From the NCBI GenBank assembly GCA_014946745.1, contig JADCRD010000003.1, positions 248,001-312,000 of the forward strand: a DNA stretch of 64,000 nt, in the 5' to 3' direction. Both the position numbers and the translations under genes were made by a program. Within the stretch, counting starts at the first letter, position 1; each line of letters opens with the position of its first letter. The notes under the pieces are model-generated. The model worked only from the letters and a program-made list of their open reading frames with translations, was not told the DNA's origin and searched no databases. This document shows positions 15,458 to 25,465 of the stretch, one piece after another. Source of the stretch: Lysobacterales bacterium (GTDB lineage: Bacteria > Pseudomonadota > Gammaproteobacteria > Xanthomonadales > Xanthomonadaceae).

Positions 15458-18397
15458 ATGAATTTCAAAGTCGTAAAGGGGCTTGTAGTTGTCCTGCTTG
15501 CCTCGATCCTCTCCGCTTGCGGCGGCGGAGGGGGCGGGTCGGATGGAACGTTTACCCCGCCCAGTCAAGCGCGTATCAGCGCATCCAGCGCCAGCGCCTC
15601 CGTGCCTGCGGGTGGTACGCTTGCGGTGACGGTAAATGTCACGACAGCCAGTGGTGGTCCAATCGCGGATGGCACCCTTGTCAGCGCCTCTGCGAGCCCC
15701 AGCAACCTCGGCGGTGTGTTTGGCGTTGCCAACGGCCAGCCAGGGGCTGCAAGCACCGCATCTACAGTCGCCGGACGCGCCGAGTTCGTTTTCGTCGCCG
15801 GCAACCAGCAGGGCCCGGTCACGCTGAACTTCAGCACTCAGCCGGCAGGACAGGCAACCGCAGTGACGACGTCGTTGGCGCTGTCGGTGAGCGCCCCGTC
15901 CGCTACGGGAAACATCACTATTCAGGCTGTCACCAACCAGTTGCCTGTCAACCTGTTCGGTGTGCGCCCCTTCTTGGGGTCGCCCTACATCACCGAGTTG
16001 GTGATCACCGCTAGAAGCGCAAGCGGGCAGCCGATCAGCATCCCCCGCGGCAATGCGGGCGGGCTTGGGGTCAGCATCAATCCCGTCACGATCGCGGCGT
16101 TCTCTACTCTGGATGACCCCGAAACCACCGATCGCAACGAATTCGTCGTTCTGCTTGGACAGGGCCCCGTCAACATCGTTGCCGGTCGAGCCACCGTTTT
16201 TGTCCACTCCTTTACGACCGTTGGCGCCGCCGTCGTTACTGCGACCATCCAGGATCCGGACACCGGCCGCACGATGACGACAACGCAGACAATCAATGTC
16301 GTCTCGACTGCACCATCACTGCCGGCTACCGTCCAGCTCTTCCCTGGATTCTCGGGTCTGTACGCGCAGGGCTCGGGTGGCGCCTCTTCGGGTGTGTTCG
16401 AAGTCAACGTGAGCGACGGTATCGGGCAGCCGGTTCCGAACCCGGCTGTCGGCAACGCCGCCTTCAACAATGTGCGCGTCGAAGTGATCGGCGATGCACC
16501 CGCGGCGGCCAACGAGCGTGTCAACGGCGTGAACGCCGCTGGCCAGAATGTAAGCGGCCAGACCATCGCTGTGCGCACCACCAGCGGCAGTGCGACCTTC
16601 AACTTCGTGGCCGGAAGCCGAATCGGCCAGACCACCGTGCGGGTCACGGCCGATCGTGCCGACAACAACGTAGACAACGGCATCAGCGATCCTGTGGTGG
16701 CTGAGCGCACGGTCGTGATCTCCGATGGTCGACTCTTTGCGCTGCAGATCACGTCCCCGATTACCGATGCGATCTCCGCGAATCTCGTGGTGCCCACGCC
16801 TGAGGGCGGTCAGCGTCAGCTTGACGGCACCTACAGCCTGACCGTGAGTGCGCTGGCCACCGATCGCCAGGGCAATCCGGTCCTGCCCGGCACGCCTGTG
16901 GAGTTCGGTCTGGTCGACGCGCCGCTCGTGGGCTTCCCCGGCCAGGGTTCGGGGGCGTTCGCCATCAGCGGCGGTGACGGCAACCCACAGGAGAGTGGCT
17001 TCCTGTTCTCGGCCCCGGGCGCAGAGTTCCAGACCGCAGGCGGCGGTGCTGGACCGGGGGATACCCTGCTGGTGCTTGGGCAGTCGGTCCCCGGCAACCG
17101 CGATCTCGAGAGTGCGCGCACCGTCTCCCAGATCAACAGCCGCTCCAGCCTGAGCACGCTGCAGCGCTTCAACCCCAATGACGACACGGGCACCAGCGTC
17201 GATAGCGGCGATGTCTTGCCGTACATCATCGGCCGCGCGCAGCACGGCAACATCGTCGGCACGGGGTTCACTGACGCGAACGGCGTGGCGACGGTTCGGA
17301 TGAACTATCCAGTCTCCCGGCTCGGCCAGAGCGTCGCGGTGTGGGCGCGCGGAACCGCGACGGCGCCCGGCGGATCAAGGCTGATCTCGGACATTGAGGG
17401 CTATGTCTATCCTGGAATCGCGAGGCTGAACATCATCGTCAGCCCGACGAGCATCCCGGGCAACACCACCGCAAGTGTCACCGTGTGCCTCAGAGACGAC
17501 CTGAACTCGCCAATCCAGGGTGCCTTCGTGGACTTCAGCTTCTCTCTTGCCAGCGGTACGGGCACCATCGGCGGCCGCAGCAGCGGCCCCCTGCCCAGCC
17601 CGACGGGATCGAACGGCTGCGTGTTTGTGCCGGTCGTTACCAGCGGCATGAGTCAGGACGGGGACAACACCCTCACCTTCAGCCTGGGTGATGCCGAGCC
17701 GGTCGACGTCGAGATCAAAGTCGCGGCTGACTTGGTCTTGCAGGCCTTCCCGTCGGCGTTCATCGGCAACGGAAACTTCGAGGTGAACCTGCGCTTGATC
17801 GACGGTGCTGGAAATCCAGTGGCGGGTCGCGCAATTGCGGTCGCCTGTACGGCGGATGGCGACACGGCGACGGTCAGCGTGGTGCAGCCGCCGTCGGTGA
17901 CCGATGCCTCGGGCGACAGCCGTGCCACGATCAGCGCGACGGACATGGATCAGCCCGGCGGCGGCGGTCAGGGTGAATGCGTCTTCAGCCTGGGCGGTGG
18001 CCAGCCGTCGGCGACGGTGCTGTTCCGCGGGCGCAACAGCTGCGCCGGCGGCGGTGGCTTCAGCCCGCCGCCACCCGCGAATGCCTGCAATACCGGCACG
18101 ACCCAGAACCAAACGCTCACGCTCAATCTGTCGGGTGGCGCCGGAGGGACGGTTACCGGAACGGATGGCTTTACGTGCAGCGCCCCATCGGCGTCTCAGG
18201 TCGCGTGTGCGCGTCCGTTCCCGGCGAACACCGTGGTCTCACTGACCGTGACTCCCAACGGAGCAGCGCCACGCCCGGTTCCGCAGGTCAGCGGCGGTTG
18301 CCAGCTGTCGCCTCTGAACCAGACCCCAGGTACGACCTTCACCGTCAACACCAGCGCGCTGGCGGCGGCGACCACCTGCGCCATCACGTTCCAGTAA
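15458..18397 (+). CDS. Large secreted lipoprotein with repeated Big/invasin-like Ig domains
   Basis: 979 residues. The start MNFKVVKGLVVVLLASILSA ends in the lipobox LSAC (Cys21), followed by GGGGGG and SDGTFTPP, a flexible tether. The rest is a chain of Ser/Thr/Gly/Val-rich beta domains. Each has the group-1 bacterial Ig (invasin/intimin) pattern VPAGGTLAVTV...G.PIADGT.V...TVAGRAEFVFVAG. I can pick out about six to seven repeats, the last ones with paired cysteines (VTVCLRDDLNSPIQGAFVDF, GRAIAVACTADGD). The final 110 residues are a separate Cys-containing beta region (NACNTGTTQNQTL, GFTCSAPSASQVACARPF). It is tethered to an outer or inner membrane and probably extends from it. ATG at 15458 is fixed by GGGAGAG upstream. 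It lies 56 bases after pilQ in the same direction and ends in a terminator, so co-transcription with the pilus genes is likely. Role unknown; adhesin or pilus-biogenesis accessory are both guesses. Confidence 0.85.
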   Translation: MNFKVVKGLVVVLLASILSACGGGGGGSDGTFTPPSQARISASSASASVPAGGTLAVTVNVTTASGGPIADGTLVSASASPSNLGGVFGVANGQPGAASTASTVAGRAEFVFVAGNQQGPVTLNFSTQPAGQATAVTTSLALSVSAPSATGNITIQAVTNQLPVNLFGVRPFLGSPYITELVITARSASGQPISIPRGNAGGLGVSINPVTIAAFSTLDDPETTDRNEFVVLLGQGPVNIVAGRATVFVHSFTTVGAAVVTATIQDPDTGRTMTTTQTINVVSTAPSLPATVQLFPGFSGLYAQGSGGASSGVFEVNVSDGIGQPVPNPAVGNAAFNNVRVEVIGDAPAAANERVNGVNAAGQNVSGQTIAVRTTSGSATFNFVAGSRIGQTTVRVTADRADNNVDNGISDPVVAERTVVISDGRLFALQITSPITDAISANLVVPTPEGGQRQLDGTYSLTVSALATDRQGNPVLPGTPVEFGLVDAPLVGFPGQGSGAFAISGGDGNPQESGFLFSAPGAEFQTAGGGAGPGDTLLVLGQSVPGNRDLESARTVSQINSRSSLSTLQRFNPNDDTGTSVDSGDVLPYIIGRAQHGNIVGTGFTDANGVATVRMNYPVSRLGQSVAVWARGTATAPGGSRLISDIEGYVYPGIARLNIIVSPTSIPGNTTASVTVCLRDDLNSPIQGAFVDFSFSLASGTGTIGGRSSGPLPSPTGSNGCVFVPVVTSGMSQDGDNTLTFSLGDAEPVDVEIKVAADLVLQAFPSAFIGNGNFEVNLRLIDGAGNPVAGRAIAVACTADGDTATVSVVQPPSVTDASGDSRATISATDMDQPGGGGQGECVFSLGGGQPSATVLFRGRNSCAGGGGFSPPPPANACNTGTTQNQTLTLNLSGGAGGTVTGTDGFTCSAPSASQVACARPFPANTVVSLTVTPNGAAPRPVPQVSGGCQLSPLNQTPGTTFTVNTSALAAATTCAITFQ

Positions 18398-18421
18398 AGG
18401 CTGGAGCGGTCTAGAAGCACG

Positions 18422-18452
18422 CCGAAGGCCGCGCAAGCGGCCTTCGGTCGTT
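18422..18452 (+). terminator. Rho-independent terminator closing the pilM-to-lipoprotein operon
   Basis: A perfect 11-bp stem, CCGAAGGCCGC (18422-18432) pairing with GCGGCCTTCGG (18437-18447), with a GCAA tetraloop and TCGTT after it. It lies 25 bases after the lipoprotein stop codon. Confidence 0.8.
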
Positions 18453-18669
18453 ATGGAGCCCGATCTCCCAGGCAGTCATCAGGAAGAATTCGCCGCGGCT
18501 TGGGCGGCTCGGCCAGCGCGGTGTGGGGATGTTTCGGGCACGAAGGCCGCATTCAATCGATTCGTGACTCACTCGAAGGCATAGACTCCGAGGGGCGCGA
18601 CAGCGAGCGGTGGCCCCTGGGCACTGACCCGATCCATGCGGCGACCTGTTCGACCCCGCAGCGTCGCGA

Positions 18670-19872
18670 ATGTGTTTGGCGCATCTGACCCGTAGATCTG
18701 AGACTCTGTCCGTGGCCCAGCACCGCATCGAACTAGGCGCAGGAGACGTGCTGTTCCGCGAGGGGGATGCGCCGGATTGCGCCTATCTTGTCGAGGCGGG
18801 CGTCCTCAGCATCACCACCGGACCGGAGCAGCGCCGCCTTGCAGAGGTGCGTGCCGGTGAACTGCTTGGGGAAATGGCGGTGATCGATCGATCGCCGCGG
18901 ACGGCGACGGCCACTGCGATGATGACCTGCGTGCTGGTCCCTATCACCCCCGAACAGATCGCCGAACGTCTGCTCAACACCGACCCGGTCGTGCGTGCCC
19001 TCCTCGAAGGCCAACTGCGCCGATATCGCGCGACGCTCGCCAGTCTGCAGGGACACGTCCAAGAGGAGACCGAGGCTGCGCAGGAACCGGCGGACGGGAT
19101 CGGCAAGATTCGACTCGAGGCCGAACTCCGTGAAGCGCTGGCGAGCGGTGGGCTGGAAGTGCGCTTTCAGCCTCTGCTCGACATCTCGCGCGGCGAGATT
19201 GCGGGCTACGAAGCTCTGGTGCGCTGGAATCATGGCCAGCGGGGCCAGATCTCGCCCGCTGAATTCATTGCGCTCGCCGAGGAGACTTCGCTGATCGTTC
19301 CGGTGGGCGAGTACGTGCTTGAGGCCAGCCTTGACGCGCTGTGTCTGCTGGGCGAAAGCCGCGGCAAGCCCCCCTTCGTGGCGATCAACGTTTCCGCGCG
19401 TCAACTGGTCGAGGACGCGCTGCTGCCGCAGCTGCTGGAGCGCGTGGCGGCGCGCGGCCTCAAGCCGTCGCAGATCAAGATCGAGATTACCGAGAGTCGT
19501 CAGCTCGACTACACGCGCGTCGCGGCGATGATGCAGCAAGCCCGCGAAACCGGCGTGCGAGTCGCCCTGGATGACTTCGGCACCGGCTACTCGAACCTGC
19601 AGCACATGCATCTCTTGAGCTTCGATACGCTCAAGGTCGATCAGGCCTTCGCTCGCAGCATGCTTGAGAACCCGCGCGCGCGGCGCATCGTCGAGGCGAT
19701 CGTCAGCATGGCCCACGGACTGGGGGCAGACGTGGTCGTCGAAGGCATCGAGACGGAAGACCAGCTGGCGGTCCTGCGAGAACTCGGATGCCGATACGCC
19801 CAGGGATGGCTGGTGGGGCGTCCACTGAGCCTTGAAGAACTCCTCGCCCAGCACGCCCAGCGCAACAGCTGA
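18670..19872 (+). CDS. Cyclic-nucleotide-binding / EAL domain protein (c-di-GMP phosphodiesterase)
   Basis: Up to 400 residues. The N-terminal cNMP-binding domain (about 15-125) shows IELGAGDVLFREGDAPDCAY and GELLGEMAVIDRSPRTATAT, the CAP/PKA-type phosphate-binding cassette. The EAL domain follows (about 150-395). The residues needed for metal and catalysis are present: EALVRW, NVSARQL, EITES, DDFGTGYSNL, LKVDQAF, EGIETEDQ and QGWLVGRP. An active phosphodiesterase degrading c-di-GMP to pGpG is predicted, controlled by a nucleotide bound at the N-terminus. No DNA-binding domain. The start is uncertain: ATG at 18670, or GTG at 18712 which starts right at the cNMP fold; neither has a good ribosome-binding site. 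It stands alone between two operons, just after the pilus genes. Confidence 0.9.
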   Translation: MCLAHLTRRSETLSVAQHRIELGAGDVLFREGDAPDCAYLVEAGVLSITTGPEQRRLAEVRAGELLGEMAVIDRSPRTATATAMMTCVLVPITPEQIAERLLNTDPVVRALLEGQLRRYRATLASLQGHVQEETEAAQEPADGIGKIRLEAELREALASGGLEVRFQPLLDISRGEIAGYEALVRWNHGQRGQISPAEFIALAEETSLIVPVGEYVLEASLDALCLLGESRGKPPFVAINVSARQLVEDALLPQLLERVAARGLKPSQIKIEITESRQLDYTRVAAMMQQARETGVRVALDDFGTGYSNLQHMHLLSFDTLKVDQAFARSMLENPRARRIVEAIVSMAHGLGADVVVEGIETEDQLAVLRELGCRYAQGWLVGRPLSLEELLAQHAQRNS

Positions 19873-20054
19873 AAGGCACCACCGCGGGCTCGAGGCTTGC
19901 CAAGCGGCGTCGAATAGGCGCCGCGAACCCGACGATCCGCATAGGTCAGCGCCTGCGAGGCGCGCCATACTGCGCGCCTCGCCAAGCATCGACACGCACC
20001 GCGAACCTTTGCGCGCGTCGGTGGTCGTATGCCGCCGCCCTGAGACTCCCCAGC

Positions 20055-21077
<1,023 letters not shown>

Positions 21078-21097
21078 GGCACGACGGTTCACAGCCC

Positions 21098-22021
21098 ATG
21101 AGCAGTCCGGTCCATGCCGCAGTTCAGCCCGAGCTCGCCGAGCTGGTGGCCCTGCGCGCGCGCGCCGCGCAGCTGGCTGCGGGCGCGCGCAGGCGTTCGG
21201 CCGACCGTGCGGCGGGCACGCGCCACAGCCCCTTCCGCGGGCGCGGCATGGATTACGCGGAATCCCGTGCCTACGCCGCGGGCGACGATGTGCGCCATAT
21301 CGACTGGCGGCTCACTGCGCGTGCGGGCGAACTGCACACCAAACTGTTCGCGGCCGAGCGCGAGCGCACCTCGGCCCTGCTGCTCGACACCTCGCTGGCG
21401 CTGCAGTTCGGCACGAGGGTCTGCTTCAAGTCGGTGCAGGCCGCGCGGCTGGGTGCGCTGTTCGCCTGGTTCGCGCAGTCGGAGGGCGATCGCGTCTGCG
21501 CCGCTGCGTTCGGACGACGCGCCGCCCAGCTGCCGGCACACGGCACCCAGCGCGGCGTGCTGCGCGTGCTGAAGGCGCTGTGCGAATGGTCACTGCCCGC
21601 GGCGACACCCGCCCTGCAGCCGCTCGCCAAGGCGGCCGATGCGCTCGACCGCACCCTGCGCGCCGGCGCGCATGTGCTGCTGCTGTTGGACGCATCGAGC
21701 CTCGACGAGGATGGCCTGCGCAGCCTGCTGCGCCTGCGCCGGCATCACGATGTGATCGCCGCCGTGCTGGTCGATCCGCTCGAGCGCGAGGCGCTGCCGC
21801 CGGGCCGCTACCGGGTGCAGACCGCCGTCGGCGAGCGCCTGCTGGAGGTGCCGCGCAGCGGTCGCCCGGACTGGCAGCTGGCCCTGCGTGAACGTCACGC
21901 CCTCACGCTTCAGGCTCTGCAGCGTGCAGGCGTCGGCGCGCGTCTGGTCAGCACCCGCGAGGATCCCGTGCCCGCACTGCGTGACCTGCTGCGCGGCGCG
22001 CCGCCGCGGGAGGACGCATGA
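21098..22021 (+). CDS. DUF58 domain protein of the MoxR-Bat operon
   Basis: 307 residues without a membrane segment. The DUF58 signature is GRGMDYAESRAYAAGDDVRH with HIDWRLTARAGELHTKLFAA. The family has a VWA-like fold; after the beta strand ALLLDTSLALQF the MIDAS-type pattern is degenerate. It always sits next to MoxR in such operons and is presumed to be a scaffold or client. It overlaps the next gene by ATGA. Confidence 0.9.
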   Translation: MSSPVHAAVQPELAELVALRARAAQLAAGARRRSADRAAGTRHSPFRGRGMDYAESRAYAAGDDVRHIDWRLTARAGELHTKLFAAERERTSALLLDTSLALQFGTRVCFKSVQAARLGALFAWFAQSEGDRVCAAAFGRRAAQLPAHGTQRGVLRVLKALCEWSLPAATPALQPLAKAADALDRTLRAGAHVLLLLDASSLDEDGLRSLLRLRRHHDVIAAVLVDPLEREALPPGRYRVQTAVGERLLEVPRSGRPDWQLALRERHALTLQALQRAGVGARLVSTREDPVPALRDLLRGAPPREDA

Positions 22022-22482
22022 GCCCGGGCCCCCAGCTGCGCGATATCCAGCTGCCGCCCGAGCCCGGCCTGTGGCCTTGGCCGCCTGGCATCTGGCTCGC
22101 GCTGCTGGCACTCCTGCTGCTGGCCACGTGGCTGATCCTGCGCGCGCGGCGCGCGGCACGGCGTCGTCGCGCGCTGCAGCGCTGGCGCAGCGCGATGCGC
22201 GCCATTCTTGAGAACGAAGCTGCGCCGGGCGTCGAGCGCGTGGCCGCTGCTTCCGAGCTGCTGCGTCGCGCCGTGCGGCAGCGCAATCCGGGCGCGGCGG
22301 CGCTGGAGGGCGCGCGCTGGCGAGCGCATCTCGCTGCGCTGGGTGCGCTGCCTGCGGAGGATCGCGGCCTCGATCTGCTGGTTCAAGGCCCTTGGCTGCC
22401 GCGCCTTGAAGATGCGGACGCCGAGCTCGCGCTCGACCGCGCGAACGAGCGTCTGCAGCGCCTGCTGGAGACCGTGTCGTGA
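22018..22482 (+). CDS. DUF4381 family membrane protein
   Basis: 154 residues. The N-terminus LRDIQLPPEPGLWPWPPGIW is the family's conserved start, followed by one transmembrane helix (about 25-43) and a basic cytoplasmic tail rich in Arg/Ala. This small protein is a constant member of gammaproteobacterial moxR-bat operons, probably anchoring the complex; its biochemical role is unknown. GTGA overlap with the next gene. Confidence 0.85.
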   Translation: MSPGPQLRDIQLPPEPGLWPWPPGIWLALLALLLLATWLILRARRAARRRRALQRWRSAMRAILENEAAPGVERVAAASELLRRAVRQRNPGAAALEGARWRAHLAALGALPAEDRGLDLLVQGPWLPRLEDADAELALDRANERLQRLLETVS

Positions 22483-23492
22483 GTGGCCTGCTGACCAGCC
22501 TGCAGGCGCTGGAGCTGGCGCGGCCCTGGGCGCTGTGGCTGTTGCCGCTGCCCGTGCTTGCCCTGCTGCTGCCCGCCGCGCGCGTGCAAATCGGCAGCGC
22601 GCTGCGCCTGCCTTTCGAACTGCCCGACGCGTCCGCCGCCAGCGCGCGCTCGCGCCTGTTCGCGCCGCGTCTGCTGCTGGCGCTGCCACTGTGGGGGCTG
22701 CTCTGCCTCGCCGCCGCTCAGCCGCAGCGCCTGGGCGAGATCGAAGCCCCGCCGAGCAGCGGTCGCGACCTGATGCTGGCGGTCGATGTCTCCGGCTCGA
22801 TGGCCGCGGAAGACATGCAGATCGCCGGCCGGCGCGTCGATCGCCTCACCGCAGTCAAGCGGGTGCTCGGCGACTTCCTGGATCGCCGCGCCGGCGACCG
22901 CGTGGGCCTGATCCTGTTCGGCCAGAGCGCCTACCTGCTGACGCCGCTCACCTTCGATCGCGCGCACGTGCGCTACCAGCTGGAAACCAGCGTGATCGGC
23001 ATGGCCGGGCGCGAGACCGCGATCGGCGATGCGATCGGGCTGGGCGTGAAGCGTCTGCGCGAGCGCGGCGAGGGCGAGCGTGTGCTGATTCTGCTGACCG
23101 ATGGCGTGCACAACGCCGGCGCGCTGGACCCGGACCGCGCCACCCAGCTCGCCGTCGCCGAGAACGTGCGCGTGCACACCATCGGCATGGGCGGCGAGGG
23201 CGGTAGCGCCAGCGTGTTCGGCCTGCAGGTCGCCACGCCCGGCGCCGAGATTGACGAAGCCAGCCTGCGGCGCATCGCCGACAGCACCGGCGGCCGCTAC
23301 TTCCGCGCCCGCGACACCCGCGAGCTGGCCGGCATTTACGCCGAGCTGGACCGCCTGGAGCCCGTCGAGCAGGAGGCCGAGCCGCTGCGGCCGCGGCACG
23401 AGCTGTTCCACTGGCCGCTGGGGCTGGCCCTGCTGCTGGGCCTCGCGCTCGTGCTTGCCGATAGCGGCCGTCGCCGCGAGGTGCTTCGATGA
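22479..23492 (+). CDS. batA: BatA-like von Willebrand factor A membrane protein
   Basis: 337 residues. Two N-terminal hydrophobic segments (about 14-32 and 65-82) and one at the C-terminus (about 308-328) flank a periplasmic VWA domain. The MIDAS motif is intact (LMLAVDVSGSMAAEDM), with the conserved Thr/Asp positions in GRETAIGDAIG and LLTDGVHNAG. VWA domains of this type bind metal and mediate protein contacts. BatA is named after Bacteroides aerotolerance operons. Starts at GTG inside the preceding stop; overlaps batB by ATGA. Confidence 0.92.
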   Translation: MSGLLTSLQALELARPWALWLLPLPVLALLLPAARVQIGSALRLPFELPDASAASARSRLFAPRLLLALPLWGLLCLAAAQPQRLGEIEAPPSSGRDLMLAVDVSGSMAAEDMQIAGRRVDRLTAVKRVLGDFLDRRAGDRVGLILFGQSAYLLTPLTFDRAHVRYQLETSVIGMAGRETAIGDAIGLGVKRLRERGEGERVLILLTDGVHNAGALDPDRATQLAVAENVRVHTIGMGGEGGSASVFGLQVATPGAEIDEASLRRIADSTGGRYFRARDTRELAGIYAELDRLEPVEQEAEPLRPRHELFHWPLGLALLLGLALVLADSGRRREVLR

Positions 23493-25465
23493 GCGCGCTG
23501 GGCCTCGACGACTTCCACTTCCTGCGGCCGCTGTGGCTGCTCGCCCTGTTTGCTCTGCCTCTGCTGCTGTGGCTCCGCCGGCGTGCGCAGGTCAGCGCGG
23601 ATCCGTGGCGCGCCGTGGTCGATGCGCCGCTTCTGGCCGCGCAGTCCGCAGCGCGCGCACGCGCGCCGCGCCTGCCTGAAGCCCTGCTGCTGCTGGGTGT
23701 CGCGCTCGCCGTGCTGGCGCTCGCCGGGCCGGCCTGGCGCGAGCTGCCGCAGCCGCTGCTGAAGCGGCAGGCGCCGCTGATCGTGCTGCTCGATCTCTCG
23801 GCAAGCATGCGCGCGGCCGATCTCAAGCCAGATCGCTTGAGCCGCGCGCGGCTCAAGCTGGCCGAGCTGATCCGCCGCCGCAGCGATGGCCAGACGGCGC
23901 TGGTCGCTTTCGCTGGCGAGGCCTTCACCGTCGCGCCGCTGACCGATGACGCGACCACGCTCGATGGACTGCTCTCCGCGCTGGATCCGTCGATCCTGCC
24001 GGTGCCGGGCCAGCGCCCCGAGCGCGCGATCCGCATGGCCCAGCGCCTGTTCGCGGAAAGTGGCGCCCGCCGCGGCGACGCGCTGCTGCTGACCGATCGT
24101 GTCGGCACGGCCGCCATCGAGGCCGCGCGCGAAGTGGCAGCGCAGGGCCTGCGCGTGTCTGCGCTGGGCCTCGGTACACCGGAGGGCGCGCCGGTGGCGG
24201 TGGGCGGTGGCGGCTTCATGCGCGACGAGGCCGGCAACATCCGTCTGCCGCGACTGGACGAATCGAGCCTGCGCGCGCTGGTCGAAGCCGGGCAGGGCAG
24301 GTACACACGCTTCGCCGCCGACGGCAGCGACCTGCGCGCGCTGGGCTTCGACGACGCGGCCGACGCCGCTGAAGTCGAACAGGCTGAAAGCGCCGGCCGC
24401 GAATCGCGCGAGACCCTGCGCTACCAGGACGAAGGCCCGCTGCTGGCCCTGCTGCTGCTGCCACTGGCGGCACTCGCCGCGAGGCGCGGCTGGCTGCTGG
24501 TGCTGCCACTTCTGCTGCTGCCGCTGGCGCCGCTGCGCACGGCGCAGGCGCAACCCGCGACAGCGACGCCGTCGCCGCCTGCCGCGACCGCAGAAGCCGC
24601 CGAGGCCACTGCCGCGGAGTCGTCGCCCGGCGCGCTCGCGCAGTTCTGGAACGATCTGTGGACGAATCGCGATCGCCAGGCCTGGGACGCCCTGCAGGGC
24701 GATGCGCCACAGCGCGCGGCGGCACTGGCCGAGGACCCGGCCCTGCGCGGCAGCGCGGCCTACCGCGCCGGTGACATGGAATCCGCGCTCACCGACTTCG
24801 CCAGCGGCGATGACGCCCGCAGCCACTACAACCGCGGCAATGCGCTGGCCAAGCTGCAGCGCTACGAAGAGGCGCTGGCGGCGTACACGGCCGCACTCGA
24901 ACGCGAGCCGCAGCATGCGGATGCGGCCGCCAACCGTCAGGCGATTGAAGACTGGCTCAAGCAGCAGGAGCAGCAGCAACAGCAACAGCAGCAGGGCCAG
25001 AACGGCGAGCAGGGTGAGCAGGGCAAGGACAGCCAAGACGGGCAATCCGGCGACTCCGGCGAGTCACCGTCTGAGGGTGAGCAGAAGCAAGACGCGGGCA
25101 GCGAGTCCGAGTCCGCCGAAGGCGAACCCCCGCCGTCCTCCGAGAGCCCGCAGAACGAAGCTGCCCACGGCGAACAGGAGGGCGAGTCCGGCGCGCAGCA
25201 GGCCGAAGCCGAGCGCGATGCGGCCGAGTCCGAGCAGGCGCAGCAGGACTACAACGAGGCCATGCAGCAGGCGCTGGAGCAGTCGCAGGAGCAGGATGCG
25301 CAGCCCCAGGCCGAGCCGCTGAGCGCAGAGGCCATGGCGGAAGCGGAAAAACAGCAAGCGCTGGAGCAGCTGATGCGGCGCGTTCCCGACGATCCCGGCG
25401 GCCTGTTGCGCCGCAAGTTCCTGCTCGAATACCAGCGCCGTCAGCGCGAGGGCGATTCCCCATGA
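23489..25465 (+). CDS. batB: BatB/BatC-like protein: VWA domain fused to TPR and a Gln/Glu-rich tail
   Basis: 658 residues. N-terminal membrane segments, a VWA domain with MIDAS IVLLDLSASMRAADL, and further membrane helices near 310-350. Then an Ala/Pro linker and a TPR unit (SHYNRGNALAKLQRYEEALA...LEREPQHADAAANR, about 448-487). The C-terminal 150 residues are extremely rich in Gln, Glu and Ser, including an eight-Gln run near 496. The VWA and TPR parts correspond to BatB and BatC, which are separate genes in Bacteroides; the fused form is common in Proteobacteria. It overlaps batD by ATGA. Confidence 0.92.
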   Translation: MSALGLDDFHFLRPLWLLALFALPLLLWLRRRAQVSADPWRAVVDAPLLAAQSAARARAPRLPEALLLLGVALAVLALAGPAWRELPQPLLKRQAPLIVLLDLSASMRAADLKPDRLSRARLKLAELIRRRSDGQTALVAFAGEAFTVAPLTDDATTLDGLLSALDPSILPVPGQRPERAIRMAQRLFAESGARRGDALLLTDRVGTAAIEAAREVAAQGLRVSALGLGTPEGAPVAVGGGGFMRDEAGNIRLPRLDESSLRALVEAGQGRYTRFAADGSDLRALGFDDAADAAEVEQAESAGRESRETLRYQDEGPLLALLLLPLAALAARRGWLLVLPLLLLPLAPLRTAQAQPATATPSPPAATAEAAEATAAESSPGALAQFWNDLWTNRDRQAWDALQGDAPQRAAALAEDPALRGSAAYRAGDMESALTDFASGDDARSHYNRGNALAKLQRYEEALAAYTAALEREPQHADAAANRQAIEDWLKQQEQQQQQQQQGQNGEQGEQGKDSQDGQSGDSGESPSEGEQKQDAGSESESAEGEPPPSSESPQNEAAHGEQEGESGAQQAEAERDAAESEQAQQDYNEAMQQALEQSQEQDAQPQAEPLSAEAMAEAEKQQALEQLMRRVPDDPGGLLRRKFLLEYQRRQREGDSP

